A stretch of DNA of 64,000 bases, taken from assembly GCA_028673005.1 (NCBI GenBank), contig CM054118.1, positions 63,731,401 to 63,795,400 on the forward strand, read 5' to 3'. The notes beneath the pieces were generated by a model. The model was not told the origin of the DNA. It made no database searches and saw nothing but the letters and a program-made list of their open reading frames with translations. The position numbers and the translations under genes are program-made. Below are positions 31,937 through 44,800 of the stretch, in pieces (position 1 is the first letter of the stretch; every line of letters starts with the position of its first letter). This DNA comes from Tanypteryx hageni (lineage: Eukaryota > Arthropoda > Insecta > Odonata > Petaluridae).

Positions 31937-34403
31937 CAGTGGTTCTCAGCCGGTGTGCCGCGAGACTTGGAAGAAAAATTGCTAATCTGCGCGTCTTCCA
32001 CCGATTATATACACAGTTTTAACAAAGAAACTAACACACAGTACTAAGACTAGTTGAATCCAGTCCAAAAGTATCCCTGCTTTGGAAGTTGCGTAAACAG
32101 TAGCCTGACAACAACGATTCAACATTGTCATAGTAACGAATCTCTTGTGCATGCGTCAATGTGCTCCTTAAATAATTCTTTACTCTTTTCAGAGCCGAAA
32201 AATACCTCTCTCCGGAAGCATTTGATAGGGGTATTGTGAGGAAAATTTCAAAACAATTTCTACATTTGGAAACGTTGCCTGCAATCCATCAATTATGTAT
32301 TTGTATAGATCTAAGGGGGCTGGTGTTGCTGACTTTTCTGTTCATGCGTAGTATAGAAACTGAAGTACTTCATCTTTAAAGAGATGTATATCGATATCGC
32401 ATTCATAAAATTCCATGGGGCATTTTAAAATGGCATCCTGTTGACTTTAGTCTATACATTCTTCGAAGAAAATTGTAAAAAGACCAACAATACGTTCGAT
32501 GGTTTCCATTCTCTTATCAAGTTCTGCCACCAATCTGTGGCAAACAACATAGAAAGTCTCCACAATATTTGTTTCTCTTTCTCGTAGAACAACTTCACTG
32601 CTTTGTTTCGCTTTATTCATCAAAGAAAGCTTTCCTTTTTATCTGACGCTGATTTAAACCAAATTTTTGGACATTTGGAATGTCTAGATTTTTCATTAAG
32701 CTATAAGCTTCTTTTTCAATGCAAGAGAAATTGTTTCTGATCTCAAAAGTAAAACAACTCAGAGAGTTCAATAATTCGACAGCCATTAGCAATGTAGCAT
32801 CAGACTTTTGCAATGATTTTGAAACAGCATTCAGCCTTTGAAGAAGTCGATTCCACATTACAGTGAAAATGGCGGTTTTATATTTTTCAAACTTCTTAGC
32901 TAATGATTTTGCTTCAACTCTTGTAACTGGCTTTTCTGATTCATTCATATTTGTTTGACACTTATCGTTAAACATGCATCGTTCTCTTTCAGATGTGAAA
33001 CAGGCACATTCCATCTGTGCGTGGATGCAGATAGAAACGTGTACATCTTTTGGACAAAGTGAAAAAAAATGTGCAGCTCCTTCGCAGGATTCTGCTACAC
33101 AATTCCCGACTAAATTTAAGGAATGATTGCAAAAAGGTACAAATATGGCTGATGGACTTGCGATATTTAATCGTGCTTGCAAGCCTGAATACCTTCCTGC
33201 CATGTTTGCAGCATTGTCAAAACTCATGCCACGACAGTTCCTAATATCTATTCCAAACCTCTCAAGTACTTCTAGTATTGTTCTATGCATATGCTCAGAA
33301 AAATGAGACATGATGGGAACGAAACAGAGAAACCGCTCCAAAACAGTTCCTTCTCTGTTGACATATCTCAAAATTACTGATAACTGGTCAACACGGCTAA
33401 TATCCGGTGTTGAGTCTGCAATGATCGAGAAATATTTCGCTTCCTTCACTTCAGTAATTATAGTATTCCTTACATAGGTGGCCATGATGGAGAGAAACTC
33501 ATCATAGGTTTGGTGAGAGAGGAAATTTGTTTTACCTGAACCACAGTGCTGGAATTTACTCAAATGTTCTTTAAAGAATTCATCAAATTCACTCAGATAT
33601 TCTAGGCAAGTCAAAAAATTACCTTTTTGATTTGAAGTTGAAGACTCATCGTGTCCCCTGAGGGCAATCCCCAATGAGCACAGCAGCTTCACATTTCCTA
33701 CAACTCGCCTCAACATCTTCCTCCAATAGGAACATTCATTTTCAAACTGAAGTGCTAACTGAGAGTCAATTATACCTTTCAGCCTCTTCCTACTAACACA
33801 CATTGCGGTAATGTGAATCTTGAAAGTCTCATGATCAGCAATACATTTCGTAACATTTTTCCAGTCAGAAAATCCATAAAAGAGGGACGGTTTTCCTCCA
33901 CTATTATCTGGAAATACTTTACACTTAACAATACACATACATCGATGTTTCGAAAAAAAACAGCCATTCTCTTCTGTCTTTAGTTCCATTTTTCTTAATT
34001 CTGAAGAAATGACACTCGTTTAGCCCTCTAAAATACGTCTTGTCACCATCTTTATGCTGTTTCCTTAAAGTGTCCATATTTCCTACATTTGGTGGTTTAT
34101 TGACCAAATAATATTCGATCATGTCGAGTGTTAAAACATCTGGCCATAATGCAATGTCCTCCTGATATGAAATCTTTACAATTTCAGCATTTCCGCCATT
34201 CTTACTCTTACTGTTTGATCCCAAAGAAACCAATGACTCATCGACGTCATTAGATAAAATTTGTGTATTTAGATTACCTTTGCTTGAATTGACGGTGACA
34301 CTTTCTTCATTTTCTAATTCATTATCACTTGCTGATGTATTCGTGACAGAAGTTGATGGAATTGTTGTTAAATCTGCAAACTTTTCACTAGATGGCGGTT
34401 CCT
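31937..34403 (-). mobile_element. ZMYM1-like hAT transposon, truncated
   Basis: The low-coordinate end CAGTGGTTCTCAGCCGG (31,937), followed by TGTGCCGCGAG, is a typical hAT terminus. The transposase relic reads away from it on the minus strand and is cut at about 34,404, where a family A fragment begins. The opposite terminus is therefore missing and no target duplication can be checked. Confidence 0.75.
32110..34403 (-). pseudogene. ZMYM1-like (DUF4371) hAT transposase pseudogene
   Basis: Four frame segments together span most of a ZMYM1-type hAT transposase. Segment 1 (34,403-33,960) has the TTF-type zinc-finger region, D-I-A-L-W-P-D-V-L-T and R-R-E-W-L. Segment 2 (33,960-32,613) has Y-F-S-I-I-A-D-S-T-P-D (first catalytic Asp), S-F-D-N-A-A-N-M-A-G (second Asp) and F-C-N-H-S-L-N-L. 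Segment 3 (about 32,610-32,450) has V-V-C-H-R-L-V-A-E-L. Segment 4 (32,246-32,120) has the dimerisation motif L-S-N-A-S-G-E-R-Y-F-S-A-L-K. The first shift lies at an eight-A/T run (33,952-33,960). Two further shifts and stops prove it is inactive. The element still has long open stretches, so it is moderately young. ZMYM1 proteins of vertebrates are domesticated relatives, but nothing suggests domestication here. Confidence 0.9.
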
Positions 34404-34550
34404 TATTGTTAACAATTGACGCTTAGTTACGTCTTAGTAACGCTCCTTTTCTTAGTTGTCAACCGGAAGTAAATATTGACAACGATACCAGAGCTAACAA
34501 CATGTAATTTGCCAGATAAAAATGGAGAAAGTCATGTGTTGCCCACATCA
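34404..34550 (+). mobile_element. Family A fragment A7 (3' end, short form)
   Basis: Begins TTATTGTTAACAATTGACGC and matches the last ~150 bp of A1, ending ATGGAGAAAGTCATG plus TGTTGCCCACATCA. The 5' three quarters are missing. Its broken end sits exactly where the hAT transposase reading frame stops. Confidence 0.8.
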
Positions 34551-34633
34551 GTTTATTTTCTTTTCAGTCCAACCAACTTTCTCTAGTCTACGCCATATGC
34601 TCACATCTTTCTTCAAAGTCCATGTCTCGCATC

Positions 34634-34932
34634 TAGGGCCTGCCCGAGCTACGGGCGAGCCGGACGGCTGCCCGGGGCGCCAAAATTTTGGGGGCGCTAT
34701 CCCGTTCATTTATCGATGCATTACTTGCAAGAGAATAAATATTGGACACCAATTTATATCGAGGAACAAACTAGAATCTTGTTGGCATTTCTTATAATTT
34801 TTTATTACCAATAATCTTTACAGAGCGATGAATAAATCAACATGTACTTTAAATATCTCAACAAACGTTAACGGAGGGGGGCGCTGGAGTGCTATCTCGC
34901 CAGGGACGCCAAAATTTCTCGGTCATCCTCTG
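34634..34932. mobile_element. hAT-type MITE, 299 bp, with perfect 8-bp target duplication
   Basis: Flanked by the exact 8-bp repeat ctcgcatc (34626-34633 and 34933-34940). The ends TAGGGCCTGCCCGAG and CTCGGTCATCCTCTG are diverged inverted repeats (10 of 15). Subterminal GGGCGCCAAAATTTTGG is echoed by GGGACGCCAAAATTT. GC-rich ends and an AT-rich core; no ORF. Confidence 0.85.
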
Positions 34933-34940
34933 CTCGCATC

Positions 34941-35784
34941 CATAGATAAACAAACAATGACGCGGCCAGGGGGGTAGCAACCTAAAATTTATCCCCCCAA
35001 GATCGAAGATAATCTCACCAATAGCATAGAATATGCGAGCGTCAGATGAAAGTAAGGTGATTCGAAGGCGTCCAAATTAGAATAAGCACCTATATTCATT
35101 AGCTTCTAACGTTACACGAAGGTTTCTGCAGATAAATCAATAAACAAGCGCTCATATAATAATGTGTTGAAGTATTTGCCCCTAAACTAAATTTCTGGCT
35201 GCGCCATCGGTACCAAATCGTTTCACAAATCTGTTGTAGTACTCACACATGTATTGTGACAGTATTTTTTAACAGACGATATCTGTATCTCTAAGGTACA
35301 TTGAAAACTTAGTTGTTACGTTGAAAATCAATTGCCTTTGACGACCCGAAAAAGAAAAACAAAATTGCCTTCAAGAGACCTCCCTTAGACCTCTTTTGTT
35401 AGGTGCACATCTCTTTGATTCCTTTTATCCTTCACCTCTCTCCCTATCACTCTGTCTTTATCACGACTCCCATCGCCGCCTAAGCATCTTTTTCTCTCCT
35501 CTCTCCCGTCTCACTCTTCCCTATCTCTCCATCTCTCTTCTTACAGACTTTCCTCTCTCCCTTACATCTCTCCCCTCTTTTCGTCCCTCACAACGATCAC
35601 TTCCTCCCTTCGCTGCAATACGCTGTTATGCCACGTTTCGCAAGCGACATTTTTTGCCCAAGTCTCTATAGAGCAGGACGAAGGTTGAGATTATCTGTAA
35701 TGAAATACATCGCGAGCGCGCGTACACACCCGGCCGTTCTTTCTCTCTCCTCTATGCCACTCCCATTCACTCCTTTCCTTTACG

Positions 35785-35789
<5 letters not shown>
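34941..35789. other. No gene seen; pyrimidine-rich part
   Basis: 35,390-35,620 is C/T-rich on the plus strand (TCTCTCCC runs) and yields a Ser/Leu/Pro-rich 91-codon ORF that is not credible. Confidence 0.55.

Positions 35790-35849
<60 letters not shown>
35790..35849. repeat. Compound (CT)n(TA)n microsatellite
   Basis: About 30 bp of CT followed directly by about 30 bp of TA. Confidence 0.95.
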
Positions 35850-35852
<3 letters not shown>

Positions 35853-35936
35853 CCTCCAATTGCAATTTCTGATGAAATTTCATTTAATTTTACTCACATT
35901 TTTAAACATTTTATAACTCCATCGTCTTCACCTGTG

Positions 35937-36215
35937 GTGCGCAACCTGTGGCCCACGACTCGGCTTCAGGTGGCCCGCGGAGCCTCCAAACAATTTTCAC
36001 TTTTGAATTTTATTAACCTATCGGCTTACCTAACCGTCGAATCGTTAGGGAAAAAGATAAATATTGAATTATGAAAAAGATGGCTTTTGAATGAAAGTTC
36101 AACCGACCATAAATACTTAAATTGTCTATATATTGATATTATGTTTGAAATAAATTGCGTGGCACTTCGCAAATTTATCCGTGCCTATGTGGCACTACTG
36201 GTCTACACCATTTGA
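35937..36215. mobile_element. Probable hAT-type MITE, weak ends
   Basis: CTGTGGTGCGCAACCTGTGG followed by CCCACGACTCGG is a common hAT terminal phrase. A diverged inverted counterpart (GTGGCACTACTGGTCTACACC) lies at 36,190-36,212. I could not read a convincing 8-bp duplication, so the boundaries are approximate. Confidence 0.45.
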
Positions 36216-37749
36216 TGGAGAATTCGGAACGTGGGTCACCGTTTGCGAATCGGGAAACGTTTTTCCGCAAAATGCCTAAAGACACACGTTAGGCATGTGG
36301 GACGTTTACACGCAAGCGAAATTAATAATGGCTGCGGTTTTTTGATAAGCTTTTATGTTTTCGCCTTGACATTCGGCCATCTTGTGCTTACTAAAATTGA
36401 AATTGTGAATGAATAAATTTACCGATGACGATGAAATTTTCTGAGAACCTTGACGCAGTGTTCATTTTTTGTGAATGTGTCTGCCTGTGTGTAACTCGTT
36501 AAAATTGAAATCGGGGCTTAAATATCCTAAAAGATGAAATTTTACGCTAGCGTAGTAATTCCAATTATTAATATGTAAATTAAATCTTTCAATTCCATCT
36601 ATCATCTCGACTAATTTTACATAATACGCGCTTAACTCTTCAATTTCTCGGATGGAAATTCTACTTGTTTCCATTTACGACTTGGCTGGGCGAGCTTTAC
36701 GATGATCCCCGGCAAGCCTTTTTCTTAAACTCTAGCCTTTCATTTGTAGCGAAAGATCTCTTTGGATACGCTTTCATGGCATTCTAAATAACGAGCTGAG
36801 CGTTAAATAAAATATAAGTCATAGATGCGGTGGAAGTATGCATATTTAGATCGAAGTTCTCGTGAGATCTCTGATTTTAATCTTTAAATTGCATCTATGG
36901 ATTTACGTAGTTTACATTTTGCTTTTTCACTTTTTCGGTTATGTTATGAGTCTGTTAATGGGGTCTACATGGAAGTTCCCAATTGAATATTATATCTATG
37001 CATTTTTTCATAAAATTGTGTATTTGAATAGTTCCCAAGCAATCAAGTACGTTTTCATAACGGTAGATTAAACAAATAATTTAAGATATAAAATTTGTTT
37101 GTCAGCTGAGACTGAAAAACAGAATAATTCAACACAAGAAATTAAAATGAAGAAACCCATTGAATGTGATTGTAGCACCAAATAGAAGGGCAATTTTATT
37201 TTATGGATATATCATACGCTTTTGTGAAATACGGATTTGGGTGAGCAAAATTTTTTATTACATCAGATCAAAAATGTGATCAACTTTTTGTTTACCCCCC
37301 CCCCCCCTCCCCCCGATGCACCGAAAGATCCCAACCAGCGCATCCTTCAAAAAATAAATAAGTGACAACATATTTTTAAAATCTCACAGACGACTATTTT
37401 TATAATTGAAAATAAAATTATGTTGAACTCATTTGAATATCTTAACTGTGGTCAAGAGAAGTCTTTTGCGTTAAAGTTCTTCCTTTGTGGCGAATATAAT
37501 ATCGCATCATATGAAAGCTTTTTATTTATAAGTTAAAAAATCAAAACTTCCTTTAAATCAAAACGCTTTAGTTTCACGCACATTTACATTTAAATACATA
37601 CTATGAATTTGGACGTAAATTCCACAGCTAAAAATATAGAATATAATTACAAGCTAATGTATAGGCTCTTCTCTTGTGTCATCGCACATATTAAACACAG
37701 CCATATATAAAAAGTAATATGCGATTTGAGTTTAATTTAAAATTCTTGC
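36216..37749. other. No gene seen
   Basis: AT-rich spacer with a C-run at 37,295-37,314 (one T). ORFs of 61-70 codons show no known motif. Confidence 0.5.
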
Positions 37750-37762
37750 TCTCTTAATGAAA

Positions 37763-37857
37763 TTGGGAATAATTTTTTTTTCTCGTTTCAAAATTATTCC
37801 CAACTTTGCAGCTTATGCCTGTCTGCATAGGATCTTCGGATCACTTTATTCCACCAA
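37763..37857 (-). mobile_element. SINE-family copy lacking the tRNA segment, 13-bp target duplication
   Basis: A 95-bp insert flanked by the perfect direct repeat tctcttaatgaaa (37750-37762 and 37858-37870). On the minus strand it carries the 5' module of the tRNA-SINE (GATCCTATGCAGACAGGC) and then the tail in both orientations (GTTGGGAATAATTTTG and AAATTATTCCCAA) with no tRNA between. The target duplication indicates retroposition of a promoterless derivative. Confidence 0.8.
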
Positions 37858-37870
37858 TCTCTTAATGAAA

Positions 37871-40800
37871 GCTAACATACTATTATAGAGATGCGGGAAT
37901 GTGACTCAGAACATTCCGGGCGAACATCTGCCCCACGAGGGCTGTCAATTGCGTACACAAGTCTATTGTCCTGGACATAGTCACGGAAGTTGCACGCAAA
38001 TCATGCAGAAGAAGTTCTTCACGCCGCAACTAGAAATCACGCGTTAGAGGGAGAGAGCACGAATGAAGGTTATGACTTACTGGCACGCGAAATCATACGA
38101 TATATACACACGGCAGTGCGAAGAGGGTTTAATGCTTGTACTTAAATAACTTAGCGGAAAAAATAATCCATCTGCTAATTTTCTGTGCTATTCTTTCTGA
38201 TTGTCATCAGAAACTATGGTGGCTAAAAGGAAATTAAAGTTCGAGATAATTGTGGAATGACGGCTACTAAATAAGAAGAGTAGTGAGTACTGAAAGGGAA
38301 AAGAATGGGAGATCTGAGAATTGGGTGCGAATTTCTCCGAAATCGATTATCATCATTCACGTATTGCAAGGCAAGTAGCAACACAAGAATGCAATCCACT
38401 GCCCCAGAAAACGGAAGTAGGGCATTCTGCACAACGTCGTTTATCGCATGAAAAGTCGTGCACGCAAGGAAATTGAAGGGGCAGCCCATCCCGCCACTGA
38501 GCCTAACGGTAGAGACATCAACCCACCGAATTTCAGACTGCCAACCAAAATACTTCACTTAATAAACGGACATCGAGGACAGACAGATTGAAATTATAAA
38601 CGTTGCGATCGCAATAAAAATTGAAAAGAAGTGTGAAAATCAGATATTCTATGATGTGGAAAAACAAGGTCGCTTAACTTGGGAAATAATCACGGAAAGT
38701 AAAACTATGACAGAATCTCTTAAAGAAAACTCATGCAAAATGGGCTGAAACAATAATGAATACGTGTTTGTAAAATATTAATAAAATTGAAGAGGCCGAT
38801 GAGAAAAACTGTATAATCCTTTGATTTCTCCAGTTGAATTGCATAGGAATGAACGAGAAACTATAGGAATGTTAAAATTTCCAGTCTTAGTGAATGATGT
38901 CCAAATAAAATTTAAAAAAATTAAGTGGACAAATTGGGAGTGTCAAAGAAAAGAGCTTAGATGAGAACCCTCCGCGAAAATGATGCATAGTAAATTAGGA
39001 AACGGAGAGAGATTTTGGCATCCGCCCAACAGATGGACCCAATCGGAATTCTATAAATATTGCGATGCATCGTCAGCGAGGGCCAGTGAGACCCTCAAGA
39101 AAATGCTCGGAGGTGACTTAAGGTCAGCCGAAGGGACATGAAGGTCTCAGTCACAGCAAAGAAGGAAACGCAAAACCCTATTTCTTCCTTCAAGATTCGA
39201 CCATTTCTACGAACCTAACGGGAGAGGAAGTCGATAATATTATGTCATGAAAAGGAAGGTGATTCGAAGAAAATAATTGGGGCAATCCACGTAATACGAT
39301 CTGAAATTTTTGAAATGCGACATTTCTGATTAAAAACCATATTTCCGAATTACCAGTATGTACGAAGCTCGGAAATAAATGTAAAAAAATGTCATTATGA
39401 AAAACATTTAAAAACAACTTAATTCGATCCACTTCGATGGTAACTGATTATATATGCAACAGGCGCGCTAGAAGTCCCTGCAATGCAAGCAATATCTAAA
39501 AATAAATTAAAATATCTTCCTGAGGAAAACCACAACTTTTTGTCTTCCTCAGATTAAAATTCCCCACCATAAATTCCATTACATATTGGCGATGCATCGC
39601 CGCTATCGCGCTGCAAATCTAAATGTGATGGAATTATTAATGCCGCCCACGGAAATGCTCGCAGATCAGAGATTGGATTTATTGCGAAAGAAGTTACTGT
39701 CTCTTCAGTGTTAACCATAAAGTTGCAAATAGAACGCTCTTATCAAAATGTGATCCCGCGAATCGATGCAAAATTTTAGATATCTTTTTAATCGATAAAT
39801 ATTTTTAATAAATGTGTATTCACTATAAAAATGGATCCAAAAATTCTAATTTCGAGATGATTTGCAAATGGGGTTGTTTTCTTAGCAACGGACTTTAATA
39901 GTATGTTTCCATTATCTCTTTAATAGCAGATATAAAGCAACTTTAATGAAGTACATCAATGGATTAGTTGGACTGTTTTATTGGTGATAAGGACAAGAGA
40001 CCGTCGACGGAAAATAATGCAAAAATATATTATCAGAAATAATAGCACGATTCAGGAAATCCGTATAAAAATTTTAAGGAAAAGTAGCTTAATATTACTT
40101 AGCAATTTTGTGAAACATATGATCAATAAACTTGGGCTCCATTCTTTGGAATTGGCTATTCATAATTATAGAAAGACAAAATTTTCACATTTCGCAATAA
40201 ACATAATTTGTGTGAAACTTAAAATTTTAATCTGTAATTGAATAAATCAACACGCGTCATCCAAATTTACCCTTTTTATATCTTGATATATCTCACAAGC
40301 GTCAAAATTCGTTATAAAAATCGAAGAAACGATCCATCAATGATATTTCGAGGAGTGGCGTTCAGTATACATATCACCATGGGCATCATTTTAAAATTCC
40401 ATTCCGTTTAGAATTGCCCATTGCAGATTCTTTTTCTACGAAAAATGGCTTGCTTTCCAGAGAAAAAGAGTGAGAATGCGGAAGACGACGACAGTAAGGG
40501 CAAAAAAATACGGCGCATTTGCGAAGCACCGTGCGGATGAGATGACGAATAAATAAATTGAACGCGGCCTGTTTGGCGGAACGAAATAAATACGGATTGA
40601 CACAAACGTACATCTTTGGACTATTTACTCTCATTCTCACAGTTCGTGTCGTTAAGGTTGACATCCGTATCCTGCAAGATTCCGTGGCGCAACAAGAAAC
40701 GATTCCGCCTAAGCTAAATATTTCCTAATATGTTGGGAAGAATAGACGACACTCAACCAAATCAATCAAGTGATGTATAAATACTCTCTCTATCATATTT

Positions 40801-41039
40801 CGTAGTTAAAAGATCTCGAAGCATCTATAATGATAAGCGCAACCCCGTACTAATCCCTGAAATCCCTTGTTGAGCCCGGTTGAATTTATCGATAAGCGAA
40901 AATTTAGGGAGAATTCAAGACAAGAAGCCCACGCCAGGACTATTACAGACTGACTTTTCATCATTATCTACTTTTTCTTTTATTTTTATCTTATATTTTT
41001 TACATTTTATATAATACTAGTAAAAGGTGCTTGCATTCT
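37871..41039. other. No gene seen
   Basis: Mixed spacer. The minus-strand ORF of 111 codons at 38,223-38,558 and smaller ones elsewhere show no recognisable domain. 40,380-40,680 is slightly GC-richer but gives no supported exon. Confidence 0.5.
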
Positions 41040-41169
41040 GCAAGCATATCATCTCACCTTGAAAAAGACATTCATTTTTCAGACAGATATTTCATCATTA
41101 CAAATATTTTTTAATTCTAAATTTTCGTTTTTCCCTTATGTAAAAATAATAGATTAAAACAATGCCAAA

Positions 41170-41665
41170 ACTTTGCAATTTTAAGAATTTTATACTTTCT
41201 CCATTATGGGGTACTAATGCTACACATTTCTGCCAAATTTTAAAGTTGTAGCACTTCAAGAAGTGAAATAATATTTTTCTAATGGTTTAAATTTTAAACA
41301 TTTTTAACGGCCGCCGTATTATATTTATGGAGACATTCAACTGTCAATTTGTGCAAATGCACTACTCTGTAAATAATCTGAAAATTTCAGCTTCCTAGCT
41401 CATCCCGTGGTACCTAAAGAGTTATCTATTTGTTTAAAATTTAAGAATTTTTAACGGCAACACAAATTAAAATATCAAAATTTGTATAATCCCTATTTCG
41501 GTTTTTTTTTATAAATCCTACCTCTAAAAAAATTTCAGCTCCGTAGCACATTCGGAAATACATAAACCTCGAAAATTTTCGTTTTTTCTAGTCGGTTTCG
41601 CACAAAATCCTACCTAAGAAAAAAATTTCGAATTTCCAACTCATCTGGAAGTGCCTAAACATTAG
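41170..41665. repeat. Degenerate tandem repeat with GCACTTC..GAAGTGCC core
   Basis: Units share AAATTTCAGCTccGTAGCAC then TTCnnGAAGTgCCTAAA and occur near 41,231, 41,383, 41,535 and 41,623, roughly 90-150 bp apart, in diverged state. The inner palindrome CACTTCNNGAAGTG is the best-preserved part. A related single unit lies near 1,708 in the pyrophosphatase intron. Confidence 0.55.
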
Positions 41666-41672
41666 TATCCTG

Positions 41673-41673
<1 letters not shown>

Positions 41674-41768
<95 letters not shown>
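41674..41768. repeat. Compound (AT)n(GT)n microsatellite
   Basis: About 57 bp of AT followed by about 38 bp of GT, uninterrupted. Confidence 0.97.
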
Positions 41769-41771
<3 letters not shown>

Positions 41772-41781
41772 ATCCTCCTCC

Positions 41782-41861
41782 TTCTCCTCTGTAAGGAACG
41801 TCTGTATATAATAATGTTATATTCTCCTCTGTAAGGAACGTCTATATATAATGATTTGCAT
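41782..41861. repeat. 40-bp tandem duplication
   Basis: TTCTCCTCTGTAAGGAACGT and the following TCT(G/A)TATATAATAATG recur at an offset of exactly 40 bp (41,782 and 41,822), with few differences. Confidence 0.85.
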
Positions 41862-44800
41862 TAAAATAATCGAAGCAGGTTCCAAATTTGCAACAGCAGG
41901 GGCGTTCCTTCTTTCTTTTCGCTTCATAATTTTACGTCATAAACTACTACGTATGCACTCGGATCAACAGTCCATGACTGATGTGTAGTCGAGTGGAAAG
42001 GAACCCATTTGCTCACTCGTCTATGCTCCATCCGAGTTCGGCTGTAGTCGTCTCCATGGCAACACTCCAGTAAAATGCGATTTAGGACGCCGAAAGCTCT
42101 ATCGTTTACTGGAAATTCAAGGGAATACGATCGATTGTCAAAATTCTGTTATAAGAATCAAAATCTACGTTCCTTTTCCCTCAGAAAAGTACAAATCCCG
42201 CACCGATATCACAATTCTAAGATATTTTAAAGTGCCAAATAAAAGGTTCTGCTCGAAGGCTTTGAGACTTCGGAAACCAGCCTAAAAATACCTTCTCGAA
42301 GGCGTTTCAAGTAACTCACTGACCATTATCGAATTACGAGAAATATCTTACCCAATTCTTACAGTCCATTTAAAGTGATATTATTTCCAAAACCATATGT
42401 GACAAAAGCTGAGGACAATATAGAAATAGGTTAAATAAAGTTTTTCAACGACTGCGTTAATCTCGAGCGAAATCATGCAGAAAATGACTGATTAATGTCA
42501 GAAGCAGAAGTATGATGCCTGAAAAGAATCCAATGGAGAAGTAATAACCGAAAAAAGAGAAAAAAGTTGATAAGTCGCATTTGGAAAGACAGGAATGAGG
42601 GACTGAATAAATGTTACTTTCTGAAACCTCGAAAAAAAGGAAATTTCCACGATGCCTCTAAGTAAAATTAATACGAGACGTTAACCATTCCTTTTAATAT
42701 TGTAAGAAATGAATTTATCGGTAATCCAAATCTATGACATGCAGAAATACAAACAAAATAATTGGGATTTCTATTAAGATTAGAGGATATTAGGAGACTG
42801 TACCGTGAGATAAGAAAGTGGCTGAGGAGAAGGAAAATTTCTCGGAAAAGAAGGGCGACGAATGTCAAAAGCAGACGGAGGAAGACTGCAGTCAATGCAG
42901 GAAATCCAACGGAGGAGGAAGAGGGGAAGCGGAAAGGAGTGGGAAAGTGCTGACAAGTTGGATTGAATAAAAGGTAGTTGGTGAAATCTTGAAAATGAGA
43001 AAAGTAAATTCCCGCCGAAGCCATCGTCCGCGAAACGAAAGAGGCGCTTGTCGCGCAAGTTATTCCGCAACGATATCAGGCATAGGCAATCGTAATTTTA
43101 GGGGAAAACAAAAATAGAAACTCTTTAAGTGAGAATTCCATGAAGATTGGGATATGAAAAGAAGTATTAGCCGGGAAAATGGCGAACAAAGATGAAGCTT
43201 GAAAGGGGAAAGTCCCAGAGAAATGCTTGGGGAACGTATTGTTTGGAGAGGGCAGGATATTGGCCTAATAAGGGAAGATAATGGAGGAGAACAAGGTAAA
43301 GATGGCTATTATTAGGGGATTGGGAAGCGAGAAAGGAAGATAGGCGCATCAAGGAACCAAATGGAAGAGCGAAATCGGAGTTAATGATACCGAGAAATTT
43401 TGGAATAGCTGTCAGAAATAATAGGAAAACACGGGGCGAGAATGGCGAGGATATATTACTTTCGACGACGCAAAAAAATTTGAGAAGAGAAGGAAAAACG
43501 CATCCCCCGGTAACCACCACATCTGGCGAATCTCAGGCCAGAACGCGCATTACGACGCATTTATCTCGTAGGCATAATCTGGAAACGCTTGAAACTTATT
43601 CTATTACGTAAGCTCTGAGTACAGAATGTCAAGGCTCGAAGGAAAAACTTTAACATTGACCTCCAATAACTTAACCTGGCGTACGTCGAGTACTCTGATT
43701 GATAGATTTCTGCCATTTAGGGAAGTCAGACCACTCACAGCGGCGATCTGCAATACAAAGGCAATAAATATACCCTCCAATCCCGCTCAATCTCCTGGGA
43801 AATGCTCGATGATGGAAAGGATAATTGCCTATAAGGTTCGGGGCCTGCCTTGAATTTTTTTTCCTTAGAGCCCGGTACATCTTATGGCTCTCGCATAACC
43901 TAGTAAACGATTGGAGAGAAAGGAAGCCAACAAGAATTTAAATAGTCGGTTAAAATAATCGAGGTTTTGGAAATTTCATGTATCAGAAAAACTTCACGGC
44001 TAGACACTTTGGTGATTCGCGTCACATAAGTCAAAAAAATAACATCGTAAAAGAATCGATGTACTAGTTGCGGATCGTTTAAAAATGAGTAGTATATTTC
44101 GATTAGAACCTAGCTGTCGGAACAAATTGACTCTGTTTGTGTACACAGCGCTACTAAGTGATCCCCATGACCGATAGGTAGTATTTCTCGTAAAATTTCC
44201 CCGAGAGAAGGCTTTAGAAGGGAGCATGTACGGCACAATGACACACCCTTCCACTGTCCTATTAAAAGCAATTGAACTTGATCCGCGAGCTCTATCGTAG
44301 GGGAGGAAAATACGGTTGTATCCGGAACATGGATGAGAGAAAACAAAAGAAGAGTAGAAAAAGAGAGATGCAAAAGGGAATGAAATAGAAAACGATTGGG
44401 AAAGAGTATAAAGAAGACGAAAAGAACTGAAAAACAAGTAGAGCGATATCCATGAACATTGATAAAATTAACGCGTTTTTAAATTTTTTATGTGGTTATA
44501 CCACACTACCAAAATGACACAAGTTCTGAACTCAATCAATTTTGTATTGAAATTTTGAACCGTTTCCTATCCGCCTCTGCGAAATTTTCAATACACAATC
44601 TATGCAAGTAGAAAAGTTACCAACGTGGAAATTTAAGATTCCCATCTTTTATACCTTCGGAAATGTTTTTAAAAAATTAATGGGCCCCTATCCGACCCTG
44701 TGCACCTTTAAAAACTCAAATCTAAATAAAAACAAATGGCAGCAGTAGAGAACTCTACACTCCAAGTTCCAGCTCTCTATCGATTTCGGTTTATTCACAA

